64,000 bases of DNA from Acidovorax kalamii (GCF_002245625.1 NZ_NOIG01000007.1:27454-91453), one strand, 5' to 3'; shown: positions 55,127-62,828, counted from the stretch's first letter. Notes: generated by a model not told the origin, from the sequence alone. Numbers and translations: made by a program.

Positions 55127-55929
55127 CCCGGCTGCGCCAGCGCACCCACCTGCAGGGGCCAGTGTTCGCTGACCGGGCTGCGGCTGCCCTGCACCAGGGC
55201 CTGCAGCGGCTGGCCCGCCAGCCTGCGCACATCGCGGGCCATGTGCGACTGGTCGTAGTAGCCCTGGTCCACCGCCAGGCCCACCACCGGGTCGCCGGGC
55301 GCGGCCAGGGCGTTGCCCAGCGTGCTGTTCAGCCGCGCAATCACCTGAAACTGCTTGGGCGCCATGCCCCAGTGCGCCACAAAGCGGCGTTCAAACTGCC
55401 GCTGGCTCAGGCCCAGACGCTGGCCCGCGTCTGTTGCATCGTCGCTGGCCGCGTGCAGCAAAGCCAGCGCCTGATGCCGCCGCGCCTCACAAAGCGATGG
55501 CGGAGCAACCCACTGGCGGATGAACTGGCACAGCACCTGCAGCCGCGCACCATCGTCCGCCGCCGCGCGCACTGCGTGTTCCACCTCGGCCCAAGCGGGG
55601 CCCACCAGTTCAGCCAGCGGCCGCAGCGTGTTCACCAGCCCGCGCGCGCTGGCAAACAGCGCCGCTGCGGCCTCGGGCTGCAGCACCAGCCCCACTGCCC
55701 GCACTGGCCCGCTGTGTTCATACACCGTGGCCGTAGCGCTGGCGCTCATCCAGGCCGATGGCGGCACGGGCTCACCCCGGCACACCACCTGGCCTGCCAG
55801 CCGCACCACCAGCATGCTCGACACCATGGCCGGGAAATGCGACTGTGCCAGCGCCGCCGGGGCATCGACCACCACGGCGGCCATCAGCCAGGGCTGTAAA
55901 TCGGGGGGGACGGGCACCAAACGCTGCAT
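55087..55929 (-). CDS. AraC-family transcriptional regulator
   Basis: 280 aa. A poorly conserved sensing half is followed by an AraC HTH region: GQRLGLSQRQFERRFVAHWGMAPKQFQVIARLN, then GLAVDQGYYDQSHMARDVRRLAGQPL. The last 40 residues lie beyond the HTH. It converges on the DUF2834 gene with a 40-base overlap of coding sequence, an arrangement that can cause mutual interference. Divergent from the phosphatase gene. Confidence 0.85.
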   Translation of the reverse strand: MQRLVPVPPDLQPWLMAAVVVDAPAALAQSHFPAMVSSMLVVRLAGQVVCRGEPVPPSAWMSASATATVYEHSGPVRAVGLVLQPEAAAALFASARGLVNTLRPLAELVGPAWAEVEHAVRAAADDGARLQVLCQFIRQWVAPPSLCEARRHQALALLHAASDDATDAGQRLGLSQRQFERRFVAHWGMAPKQFQVIARLNSTLGNALAAPGDPVVGLAVDQGYYDQSHMARDVRRLAGQPLQALVQGSRSPVSEHWPLQVGALAQPGQPLERAASIRKR

Positions 55930-56082
55930 GCCTGGATTCTGCACACCTGCGTGCAAGGAGCGGTGGCCCATGTCACGGTCATTTGCCAAGGCGCCAGCCA
56001 CCCGCGCGACACGCGTCTGCCGCACGCCCCGACTATGCTTTGCGCTTCGCCCACCGGCCCACGCACACCCGCGCCCCGCACC

Positions 56083-56832
56083 ATGCAGCCAACCCCTACC
56101 CGATCCCTGCCCATGGCGGGCGCCACCAACTTCCGCGACCTAGGCGGCTACACCGGCCACGGCGGGCGGCCCGTGAAGTGGCGGCGCATCTTCCGCTCTG
56201 ACCACCTGGCGGGCCTGACCGCGCAGGACCAGGCCCTGCTGGCCGAGCTGGGCGTGGCCCGCGCGGTGGACTTTCGCGGCCAGGCCGAAAGCGCCGCCTA
56301 CGCTTACGCATTGCCCGGCGTGGCCTACCATCCGCTGCACATCGAGCCCACCGTGGTGCAGCGCGCGCTGGAGCTGCAGCGCACCGGCCGCCAGCTCACC
56401 GCCCAAGATGCCGTGGGGCTCATGCAAGACACCTACCGGGGCTTTGTGCACGACAACGCCCCGCGTTTTGCCGAACTGTTCCGCCTGCTGCTGGCCAGCG
56501 ACGCGCCCATGGTGTTCCACTGCACCGCTGGCAAAGACCGCACCGGCTTTGCCGCCGCCCTCATCCTGCTCACGCTGGGCGTGCCGCGCGACGTGGTCAT
56601 GCACGACTACTTGCTCACCAACAGCCTCTACCGCCGCCCCGAAGGCATGGGCAGCCACGCCCCCGAAGAAGTGCTGGCCGTGCTGTGGCGCGTGCAGGAG
56701 GAGTTTCTGGACGCCGCCCTGCACATGGTGGACAACGACTTTGGCGGGCTGCAGGCGTATCTGGTGGACGTGCTGGGCGTGGATGCCGCCGCGCAGAAGG
56801 AATTGGCGGGGCGGTACCTGCAGGCAGAGTAG
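56083..56832 (+). CDS. tyrosine-protein phosphatase (PTP, dual-specificity-like)
   Basis: 249 aa of the bacterial Tyr phosphatase/PtpB-like family. The N terminus ATNFRDLGGY and IFRSDHLAGLT is typical, and the catalytic loop HCTAGKDRTG (Cys-x5-Arg) lies near residue 147, with Asp in LGVARAVDFRG earlier. It removes phosphate from Tyr or phosphoinositide-like substrates. The last 339 bases, from just before the catalytic loop to the stop, occur again at 59761-60099 in broken form. The start at 56083 or the ATG at 56113 is possible. Confidence 0.92.
   Translation: MQPTPTRSLPMAGATNFRDLGGYTGHGGRPVKWRRIFRSDHLAGLTAQDQALLAELGVARAVDFRGQAESAAYAYALPGVAYHPLHIEPTVVQRALELQRTGRQLTAQDAVGLMQDTYRGFVHDNAPRFAELFRLLLASDAPMVFHCTAGKDRTGFAAALILLTLGVPRDVVMHDYLLTNSLYRRPEGMGSHAPEEVLAVLWRVQEEFLDAALHMVDNDFGGLQAYLVDVLGVDAAAQKELAGRYLQAE
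56494..56832 (+). repeat. 339-bp direct repeat, left copy (inside phosphatase gene)
   Basis: The 3' part of the phosphatase gene. The right copy (59761-60099) starts at the same GCCAGCGACG and ends at the stop codon. By eye about 15 bases differ, nine of them within one patch of roughly 20 bases (codons for NSLYRRPEG versus NALYQRPPG) and four at the last three codons; long stretches are identical. Confidence 0.92.
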
Positions 56833-56845
56833 GGTTCGTGCAGGT

Positions 56846-56876
56846 CGCAGACATGCAAGGGTCGCTAATGTCTGCG
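56846..56876. repeat. inverted repeat at left edge of the island
   Basis: CGCAGACAT (56846-56854) and ATGTCTGCG (56868-56876) with a 13-base centre, 13 bases after the phosphatase stop. It may be a terminator-like hairpin or a leftover recombination site; there is no T-run. Confidence 0.5.
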
Positions 56877-56992
56877 CACAAGTGGTTTCCAATGTCACGT
56901 TTTGCGGCTGTGTGGCGCTCCTAGAATTCGGCCGCCCCAAGCGCCTGGACGAGCCCCGACAGGTGTGTTTGTGCGGCTTTGCCAGCAAACGA

Positions 56993-57373
56993 ATGTCATA
57001 CATCTACGACAACCCAGAGTCATTGGCCAAGCAACCGCTCGTGGGCACGCACCACTGCGTTGCACTTGTTAAGCACTACGCCAAAGCGCCCGCCGCATCG
57101 CTCTGGAGAGAAGGGGGCTCTGTGAAAGGCAATATGCTGCTCAAAAAGGGCACCGCCATCGCAACCTTCGTCAATGGAAAGTACCCAAACCAAGGCACTG
57201 GCAACCATGCGGCGTTGTATGTGTCCCAGGATGCATCGGGAATCACGGTCGTCGATCAATGGTCCGGCAGCGGCACGATCCGCTTGCGTCGTTTGATGTT
57301 TCTCGGCAAGGACAAGACAGGGAAGTACGTGGACCCCAGCAACAATGGCGACGCCTTTTCGGTGGTGGAGTAA
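56993..57373 (+). CDS. BPSL0067-family protein, probable peptidoglycan cysteine amidase/effector
   Basis: 126 aa. It has the family's pattern YDNPESL, then GTHHCVALVKHYAKAP (Cys22), KKGTAIATFVNGKYPNQG, GNHAALYV (His72), VVDQW and a final SNNGDAFSVVE. Cys followed by His and a polar residue in this order is the layout of NlpC/P60- and CHAP-type cysteine peptidases or amidases. There is no signal peptide, which suits a secreted effector. It is followed after 5 bases by an STY0301-family protein with a signal peptide, a likely periplasmic partner. Toxicity is inferred. Confidence 0.8.
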   Translation: MSYIYDNPESLAKQPLVGTHHCVALVKHYAKAPAASLWREGGSVKGNMLLKKGTAIATFVNGKYPNQGTGNHAALYVSQDASGITVVDQWSGSGTIRLRRLMFLGKDKTGKYVDPSNNGDAFSVVE

Positions 57374-57378
57374 TCGGT

Positions 57379-57846
57379 ATGACGCATAAATTTGGCCTGA
57401 GTCTTTTACTGACTGTTTTGGGCGCGAACGGCGTCGCCATTGCGCAAGAGGCCTCAGGTACCGCAGCGACGCCCATGGCAATCGCTTGCCCGCCATCAAT
57501 CCAGGTCCAGCAGACGCCAACCCCCGCCCTTGCTTCAGGATGGAAAACCCGCGGCAGCAACGACACACATCCTCTTGCCAACATTGCCTTCTACGCGGGG
57601 CCACCAGAAGAGATGGCCCAACTGGCGCCTGGCAGCCAGCAGCGCAAAGGCAAGACGCTCACCTCGCGATGGCTGCTCGCTCCGACCGACCGCGTTTACT
57701 GGGTGGCTTGTGAGTACGCAGGGACATCGGCCACCGTTACCAAGCCGCTCGAAAAAAACATTACGTCTTGTGTTGCCGAGCACGACATGAACAGCGCGCC
57801 ACCGGTGCTTAAACGATGGAGCTGCCGCGGCGGGCCAGCGGGGTAG
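57379..57846 (+). CDS. STY0301-family periplasmic protein, probable immunity partner
   Basis: 155 aa. The signal peptide ends about residue 22 (GVAIAQEA). Four Cys in the mature part (ACPPSI, VACEYAG, TSCVAEH, WSCRGG) suggest two disulfides. It has the STY0301-type start CPPSIQVQQTPTP and the WLLAPTDRVYWVACEY block. It lies 5 bases downstream of the BPSL0067 gene, so the two are co-expressed. The pairing of a leaderless cysteine hydrolase with an exported partner fits effector and immunity protein; this is inference. Confidence 0.75.
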   Translation: MTHKFGLSLLLTVLGANGVAIAQEASGTAATPMAIACPPSIQVQQTPTPALASGWKTRGSNDTHPLANIAFYAGPPEEMAQLAPGSQQRKGKTLTSRWLLAPTDRVYWVACEYAGTSATVTKPLEKNITSCVAEHDMNSAPPVLKRWSCRGGPAG

Positions 57847-57995
57847 CAGGCTGCTGAAATGCCTCCTGGCAACACCAAAAACGGCGTTCCCGATGGTCGC
57901 TTGCCCCTTGGGTGCCTCAGAAAGATCGCCTCAGGCCGTTTTATGAGGTCGAACTTTTGCGGTTGGCATCAGCAAACCAGTATTTCAGCAGCCTG
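57847..57995. repeat. 149-bp segment with 14-bp terminal inverted repeats
   Basis: CAGGCTGCTGAAAT (57847-57860) and ATTTCAGCAGCCTG (57982-57995) are perfect inverted repeats. The left one begins at the first base after the STY0301 stop. No gene lies inside. It looks like a small non-autonomous element or the collapsed remnant of an insertion sequence. Confidence 0.65.
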
Positions 57996-58020
57996 GTAGG
58001 CAGGAGTGAGCCGTACTACG

Positions 58021-58037
58021 ACTCTCTGAGAGAGAGT
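58021..58037. promoter_or_regulatory. perfect palindrome before the amidase gene
   Basis: ACTCTCT-GAG-AGAGAGT, 7-base arms, 23 bases before the amidase ATG and followed by the A+T-rich TTTTAATAAAAATTC. It could be an operator or leader hairpin. No Shine-Dalgarno is visible for the gene. Confidence 0.45.
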
Positions 58038-58060
58038 GCCTTTTAATAAAAATTCTAATA

Positions 58061-59011
58061 ATGGCCGAAATTAAAATTACTTCGCCAATTGGGAAAACCG
58101 TTGGAAATAACCCTCATGAGGTACAAGCGGTTCAGCGAGCTCTCAATCGCCATATGAACTGCAAGATCGGCTATCAGCCCATTAAAGAGGATGGTCGGAT
58201 TTCCCCTGAAACACTCCAAGCGATCTATGTTTTTCAAAGAATGCTTGGCATAACACCTGCAGACTCTATCATTCTCCCCAACGGTTCGACGCATAGGGCC
58301 CTTGATCAAGATATTATAAGAATTCTCAATCCCACCGCAGCATGCGTTGTTGCCGATCAAGAAAAAATAAGACAAGTAATTATTGATCGAGTAAATATTG
58401 TTGAGCGCAAAACGTGGCAGGCTTTGAATCCTGCCAAGATTCCCCAGAATGACTGGAGCTACCAGTCCATCGCCATTCATCATGCGGGTAATTCGTTTTC
58501 ATGTGGTGCAAGCGGTGTTGATGCCCTTAAGCAAGCCGAGAAGATCGATATCAGTAGCTTCGGACAAATTAGCTATCACTACGCTATCGATTGTCGAGGG
58601 GTGGTTTATGAAGCGCTCGATATTCGCCATAAGGGCGCGCACATTGAAAGAGGAAACACGGGCGTCATCGGAGTGGTTTTCTTGGCTGACTTGAGCGTTC
58701 GAGGTGAAGCATCCCGCTACGGTCCTGGTGTCGCAAACGTCACGCGTAACAGGGGAGTACGAGCCGGGGTGTCTGAGTTCTTGGGAGTGCAAAAGGATCA
58801 ACTGGCGGTTAATCACGATGAGCCATCTGAGCTGCAAATGTCCAAAGCGGAAAAATTAGTTGGAACTCTGACCGAATTTTTCCCTATTAAGCGTCTTGGA
58901 GGGCATCGGGAATTTGCGCAAGCTGCGGGCAGTAGCAGGGCATGCCCGGGAATTTACGGAATGATCATTGCGGAGCAACTGCGTACAAAGTTTGGTTTTA
59001 TTAAGCCTTGA
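58061..59011 (+). CDS. peptidoglycan amidase (Amidase_2/PGRP) with N-terminal peptidoglycan-binding domain, probable secreted effector
   Basis: 316 aa. Residues about 10-90 form a peptidoglycan-binding-like helical domain (EVQAVQRALNRHM, LPNGSTHRALDQDI). Residues about 134-312 are a zinc N-acetylmuramoyl-L-alanine amidase domain: IAIHHAG (His140/141), SYHYAID, GAHIERGNTGVIGVVFL, then GGHREF (His282) and ACPG (Cys295), as in T7 lysozyme. There is no signal peptide. The coding sequence is strikingly A+T-rich against its neighbours, which indicates transfer. A one-TM protein gene begins 1 base after its stop. A role as an interbacterial cell-wall effector is the best reading; a phage-type lysin is the alternative. 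Confidence 0.85.
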   Translation: MAEIKITSPIGKTVGNNPHEVQAVQRALNRHMNCKIGYQPIKEDGRISPETLQAIYVFQRMLGITPADSIILPNGSTHRALDQDIIRILNPTAACVVADQEKIRQVIIDRVNIVERKTWQALNPAKIPQNDWSYQSIAIHHAGNSFSCGASGVDALKQAEKIDISSFGQISYHYAIDCRGVVYEALDIRHKGAHIERGNTGVIGVVFLADLSVRGEASRYGPGVANVTRNRGVRAGVSEFLGVQKDQLAVNHDEPSELQMSKAEKLVGTLTEFFPIKRLGGHREFAQAAGSSRACPGIYGMIIAEQLRTKFGFIKP

Positions 59012-59012
59012 T

Positions 59013-59318
59013 ATGACAAAAAAAATCGCCTTTTTTGTCGGTGGACTTTCTTTGTTTCTGGTTGCATGGCTTTTTGTTGGGTTTGATCGATACGTTGGGG
59101 ACCATGAGGTGGGGAGTGGATGGAATCCTTTTATAAAGACAGATCCAACGTTCCAAGTTCTTTTTAGGAACCCTGCGCAATATACACTCGATCGTGATTC
59201 GTTTGATTCACTTGACAACACGCGAAAAGATCAATTCCTGGCGTATTGTAGTATTCGATATGGAATTCACGATCCTTATCGCTGCGAGGAATATATTGAA
59301 GAAGCGCGGGTCAGGTAA
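59013..59318 (+). CDS. single-TM small protein, probable amidase immunity protein
   Basis: About 101 aa. One N-terminal membrane helix (IAFFVGGLSLFLVAWLFVGF) is followed by a ~75-residue domain with two cysteines (YCSIRYG, YRCEEY) that should face the periplasm. No family was recognised. It starts 1 base after the amidase stop and shares its A+T-rich composition, so the two were probably acquired together. A membrane-tethered periplasmic protein is what would protect the producer's cell wall from the amidase. Confidence 0.7.
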   Translation: MTKKIAFFVGGLSLFLVAWLFVGFDRYVGDHEVGSGWNPFIKTDPTFQVLFRNPAQYTLDRDSFDSLDNTRKDQFLAYCSIRYGIHDPYRCEEYIEEARVR

Positions 59319-59401
59319 TAGCTAGACGAATGCCATCCAAATAGGCATACAGCATTCAGTGCAGACGACTGGAACACCATTGATCGGAGAATCGGACGGC
59401 T

Positions 59402-59760
59402 GCACTGGATAACGTGGTGCGGACCGGCCAGCTTAAGGCCGGGGCCCCGCAACAATGCAGAAGTGCAGCTCGCCCGTGTATTACAAGAAGGCTGCTTTAC
59501 CAGTGCCTACATTGCTGCCCACGCCGCAGCTTTGGCCGCATTGCGCTGGCACAGCTACCGCAGCGGAACCGGTTCACCGTGTTCCAGCGTCTGGCTCACA
59601 CATTGAACTGCCGGCTCACGCGCTGGGGAGTACTGGACGCCGTCCGGCAAAAGCGTAACCTCGCCGAATACGAAGGCTACCTTGAGGTGGAAGAAGCCGC
59701 GATCTCAGCGATGAGCACACTAGCCGTGCAACTGATTGCCGAGGTGTGCACATTGCTCGG
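59402..59760 (+). pseudogene. HEPN-domain protein remnant with frameshifts
   Basis: Three pieces of one HEPN-type protein appear in order but in different frames: ALDNVVRTGQLKAG; then EVQLARVLQEGCFTSAYIAAHAAALAALRWHSYRSG; then NRFTVFQRLAHTLNCRLTRWGVLDAVRQKRNLAEYEGYLEVEE...LIAEV (quoted in parts). RQKRNLAEYEG is the HEPN R-x4-6-H-like block with Glu/Tyr in place of His. HEPN proteins are RNase-type toxins of toxin-antitoxin and defence systems. The remnant is cut off exactly where the second phosphatase copy begins. Confidence 0.7.
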
Positions 59761-60099
59761 GCCAGCGACGCGCCCATGGTGTTCCACTGCACCGCTGGCA
59801 AAGACCGCACCGGCTTTGCCGCCGCCCTCATCCTGCTCACGCTGGGCGTGCCGCGCGACGTGGTCATGCACGACTACCTGCTCACCAACGCGCTCTACCA
59901 ACGCCCGCCCGGCATGGGCAGCCACGCCCCCGAAGAAGTGCTGGCCGTGCTGTGGCGCGTGCAGGAGGAGTTTCTGGACGCCGCCCTGCACATGGTGGAC
60001 AACGACTTTGGCGGGCTGCAGGCGTATCTGGTGGACGTGCTGGGCGTGGATGCCGCAGCGCAGAAGGAATTGGCGGGGCGGTACCTGCAGGCGGTGTGA
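59761..60099 (+). pseudogene. 5'-truncated second copy of the tyrosine phosphatase (right direct repeat)
   Basis: The last 112 codons of the phosphatase gene, in frame to a TGA stop and still holding HCTAGKDRTG. It lacks the N-terminal ~137 residues, including the general-acid region. A GTG at 59746 in the HEPN debris opens the frame, but a working enzyme is unlikely. It marks the right border of the accessory region. Confidence 0.88.
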
Positions 60100-60283
60100 C
60101 GCCCTGATGTGCCTTGCTGGTTGGCGTGCCCGCAGCCCACCGACCACGGCGCACTGTTGCTTGTGCGCTGCAGGCTCCCGCTTTTTTCTGTGGCGCGGGG
60201 CCGATGCCCCGGATTCAGCCGGCCCCGGTGGGTAGCATGCCCAGCTTTACTTTTCTGCGGCGCTTTGATGCGCCCTTGCTCTC

Positions 60284-60769
60284 ATGATCCGACTGGTACT
60301 GATCGCCCTGGTGTTGCTGGGTGGCTTTTATGCGCATGGCCGTTTGACGTTTTCCGAACCACGCGTGATGGGCTGGATGACACAGCACGCCGCGCGCAGC
60401 ATGCAGGGCGACAGCGTGGCCTGTGACGACTACGCCGACGACCTCAAGGTCGAGCTGACCGCCAAGGGCCAGCGCGGGCGCTGGGAGGTCGAGGGCGGCA
60501 AGGCAGAGATGTGTGGCTACCTCAAGCAATCGGCCGCCGCGTTGACGGTGCTGCAGGCCACCACACAGACCGAGTTCGACAACGTGCGCATCACACGCGG
60601 CGGCTTTCCGTGGACCACCGCCCGGCTGCAGTACACCCAGCGCACCACGGTGCAGGCAGGCGGCCTGCCCAGCATGACGGTGACCAGCGAAGACGCGATG
60701 GTGCTGGCCCGCACCCCCGGCGGCCTGCGCATTCGGGAGCTGCAGTCGCAGTCGTCGGGCGGGCTGTGA
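60284..60769 (+). CDS. hypothetical exported protein, 161 aa
   Basis: Not recognised. A hydrophobic N terminus MIRLVLIALVLLGGFYAHG acts as signal or anchor. The mature part has two cysteines (VACDDYADD and MCGYLKQ) and a beta-rich C-terminal half with FDNVRITRGGFPWTTARLQY. It is the first intact gene after the right border of the island and its composition matches the core genome. Confidence 0.65.
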   Translation: MIRLVLIALVLLGGFYAHGRLTFSEPRVMGWMTQHAARSMQGDSVACDDYADDLKVELTAKGQRGRWEVEGGKAEMCGYLKQSAAALTVLQATTQTEFDNVRITRGGFPWTTARLQYTQRTTVQAGGLPSMTVTSEDAMVLARTPGGLRIRELQSQSSGGL

Positions 60770-60793
60770 GGGCTGCGGGAGCGGCGGTGGGGC

Positions 60794-61384
60794 TCAGCGG
60801 ACCCGCACCGACGCCCCCGTCGCATAAAACTGCCCCCCCGCCACATAGTGCAGCGTGCGCAGCTCCTCCGGCGCAGTGTCGAACTCCCAGTGCCCTTGGC
60901 GGAACACGCGCTCATCCGCCCAGGCGGCCACGACTTCGCCAATGAACAGGTCGTAGGCCTGCTGGTTGTGGGGCTCGGGCAGCACGCGGCACAGGAGCCA
61001 GGCGGCGCAGCCTTGCACCAGCGGGGGCGTGGTGTGCGCGGGGTGGCCAGGGGCGCTGAACAGTTCCACGCCATGGCGCTGGAGCTTGTCGGGCTGGGTC
61101 TTGGCGCTGTCGGTGCCCAGGGCGACGGTGAGGGCGGCCAGGGGCACGGTGGGCAGCTGCAGAGCGAACTGGCCGCTGGCCTCCACCAGCTCGCGGGTGC
61201 GTGTGGCCTTGTCGAGCACCACCGTGACCTTGGGCGGCGCAAAGTCCAGCGCGCAGGCCCAGGATGCCGCCATCACGTTGTGCTGGCCCGCGTGGGCGGC
61301 CGACACCAGCACGGTGGGGCCGTGGTTGAGTAGGCGGTAGGCCTTGTCGAGGGGGACGGGGCAGGCGTGGGGCGGGGTGGGCAT
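60794..61384 (-). CDS. flavin reductase-family protein
   Basis: About 196 aa. Pattern of the flavin-reductase-like/DIM6 family: PVPLDKAYRLLNHGPTVLVSAAHAGQHNVMAASWACALDFAPPKVTVVLDKATRTRELVEASG (in parts) and FALQLPTVPLAALT. It binds FMN and may supply reduced flavin. An in-frame ATG at 61438 would add 18 low-complexity residues, but that ATG lies in a copy of the dispersed repeat, so 61384 is preferred. No clear ribosome site for either. Confidence 0.85.
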   Translation of the reverse strand: MPTPPHACPVPLDKAYRLLNHGPTVLVSAAHAGQHNVMAASWACALDFAPPKVTVVLDKATRTRELVEASGQFALQLPTVPLAALTVALGTDSAKTQPDKLQRHGVELFSAPGHPAHTTPPLVQGCAAWLLCRVLPEPHNQQAYDLFIGEVVAAWADERVFRQGHWEFDTAPEELRTLHYVAGGQFYATGASVRVR

Positions 61385-61423
61385 GTGGGGCGAGGCGTTG
61401 GGCGCTGTGGTTGGGGGGGTATT

Positions 61424-61488
61424 TGCTATGCATTTCATAGCTTTTGGCGCTTGATGGTCGCGCGCAGACGGCCATTTTGGCTTGAAAA
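61424..61488 (+). repeat. dispersed element, copy F
   Basis: GCTATGCATTTCATAGC, then TTTTGGCGCTTGATGGTCGC, GCGCAGACGGCC, then ATTTTGGCTTGAAAAAC. The GGCC-ATTTTGGCTTGA tail equals that of copy A and the CATAGC head matches the other copies. GCTATG..CATAGC is a short hairpin. It overlaps the upstream in-frame ATG of the flavin reductase. Confidence 0.65.
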
Positions 61489-61627
61489 ACCGGGGCGAGA
61501 CAGTCGCAGGGTTTTGGAGAATGCCGCGCACCCCGGGGCGGCGTAGTCCCGCTGCTACCAGCAAGTAACATGCTCCTGCTTCTCAGCGTTTATCAACTGC
61601 CCCCCGGGGCCCTATGGAGACAACACG

Positions 61628-62008
61628 ATGTTCAGTCATGTGATGGTCGGCGTGAACGACCTGGAGGTGTCGAAGGTGTTCTACGACGCACTGCTCGGCA
61701 CGCTGGGTGTGCCGCCCGGTGTGGCCAACAAGAACCGCTATTTCTACCGGGGCCCGCACGGCACCTTTGGCATCACCACGCCCATCAACGGCGAGCCCGC
61801 CACGTTTGCCAATGGCGGCACCATCGGGTTTGCGATGCAGTCGCCCGAGCAAGCCGATGCCTTCCACGCCGCCGGGGTGGCGCATGGCGGCACCACCTGC
61901 GAAGACCCGCCGGGCTGGCGCGAAGGCCCGGGCGGTCGGCTCTACCTGGCCTATGTGCGCGACCCGGACGGCAACAAGCTCTGCGCGCTGCACCGCCCGC
62001 CCAAGTGA
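61628..62008 (+). CDS. VOC-family (glyoxalase-like) protein
   Basis: 126 aa, two short beta-alpha-beta3 units: MFSHVMVGVNDLEVSKVFYDALLGTLGVPPG (in parts), [33 protein letters not shown] and a final YVRDPDGNKLCALHRP, the typical end of small VOC proteins with the His/Glu-type metal positions. Dioxygenase, lyase or resistance roles cannot be told apart. Gene starts shortly after a purine-rich GGAGAC (61616-61621). Confidence 0.9.
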   Translation: MFSHVMVGVNDLEVSKVFYDALLGTLGVPPGVANKNRYFYRGPHGTFGITTPINGEPATFANGGTIGFAMQSPEQADAFHAAGVAHGGTTCEDPPGWREGPGGRLYLAYVRDPDGNKLCALHRPPK

Positions 62009-62015
62009 TGCGGGT

Positions 62016-62759
62016 TCAGGCGCTCTGGCCTTGGGCGCCGGGCCGCCGCACGGCGCGCACCTTGCCGCTGCCACCGCCACCGCAGTAGAAGAGGCCTGCC
62101 CCGTCGGACTCAAGCCCGCTCACGCCCACGCCTGCGGGCATGTCCAGCTGCTGCAGCACGGCGCCGCTGGTGGGGTCTATGTGGCGCAGGCTGCTTTCTT
62201 CGCCCTCCCAGGTGCCGTGCCACAGCTCGCCATCCACCCAGGTCACGCCGGTGACGAAGCGGTTGGATTCGATGGTGCGGCGGATCGCGCCCGTGGCGGG
62301 GTCGATCTGGTGGATCTTGCGGTCACGGTACTGCCCCACCCACAGGCTGCCTTCGGCCCAGGTCAGGCCCGAGTCATTGCCGCCGCCCGGCGCGGGGATG
62401 GTGGCCAGTACCTGGCCCGTGGCCGGGTCGATCTTGTCGATGCGCGACTCGGCGATCTGGTAGAGGTGCGTGCCATCAAACGCCGTGCCCGCGTCACACA
62501 ACACGTTCAGCGTGCGGGTGGTGGCGCCGCTGGCCGGGTCAAAGCCCACCAGTTGCTCGCCCGTGGCGGCCCACACGCGCTGGCCGTCGTGTGTCACGCC
62601 GTGGATGGTGCTGGCTCCGTGGAAGGGGCCGTACTCGCGCACGACCTCGGCGGGGCGGCGCGAGGCAATGGGCAGCTGCAGGTGCGATGGGGGCGTGTCG
62701 CCCAACTGGCTGCCGCAGGCGGTGTCGTGGGTGGATGTTGCAAGCGTGGTGTCGGTCAT
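62016..62759 (-). CDS. beta-propeller protein (Vgb/glutamine-cyclotransferase-like)
   Basis: 247 aa made of repeated blades: GFDPASGATTRTL, IDKIDPATGQVLATIPAP, IHQIDPATGAIRRTI and LRHIDPTSGAVLQQL. Each has the DP-(A/T)-x-G turn typical of SMP-30/Vgb/NHL-type propellers. There is no signal peptide, so it is probably cytosolic. It lies 69 bases downstream of a large regulator gene on the same strand. Confidence 0.8.
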   Translation of the reverse strand: MTDTTLATSTHDTACGSQLGDTPPSHLQLPIASRRPAEVVREYGPFHGASTIHGVTHDGQRVWAATGEQLVGFDPASGATTRTLNVLCDAGTAFDGTHLYQIAESRIDKIDPATGQVLATIPAPGGGNDSGLTWAEGSLWVGQYRDRKIHQIDPATGAIRRTIESNRFVTGVTWVDGELWHGTWEGEESSLRHIDPTSGAVLQQLDMPAGVGVSGLESDGAGLFYCGGGGSGKVRAVRRPGAQGQSA

Positions 62760-62828
62760 GTCGATGGCTCCTTGCGGGGGGTGCCCGGTGCACGCTGATG
62801 GGGTGGTGCGGTGGGCGGTGTGGCCACT

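Noticed and set aside
59746..60099. A short functional phosphatase starting at GTG 59746
   Set aside because: It would begin in HEPN debris, has no ribosome site and lacks more than half of the domain; treated as a pseudogene.
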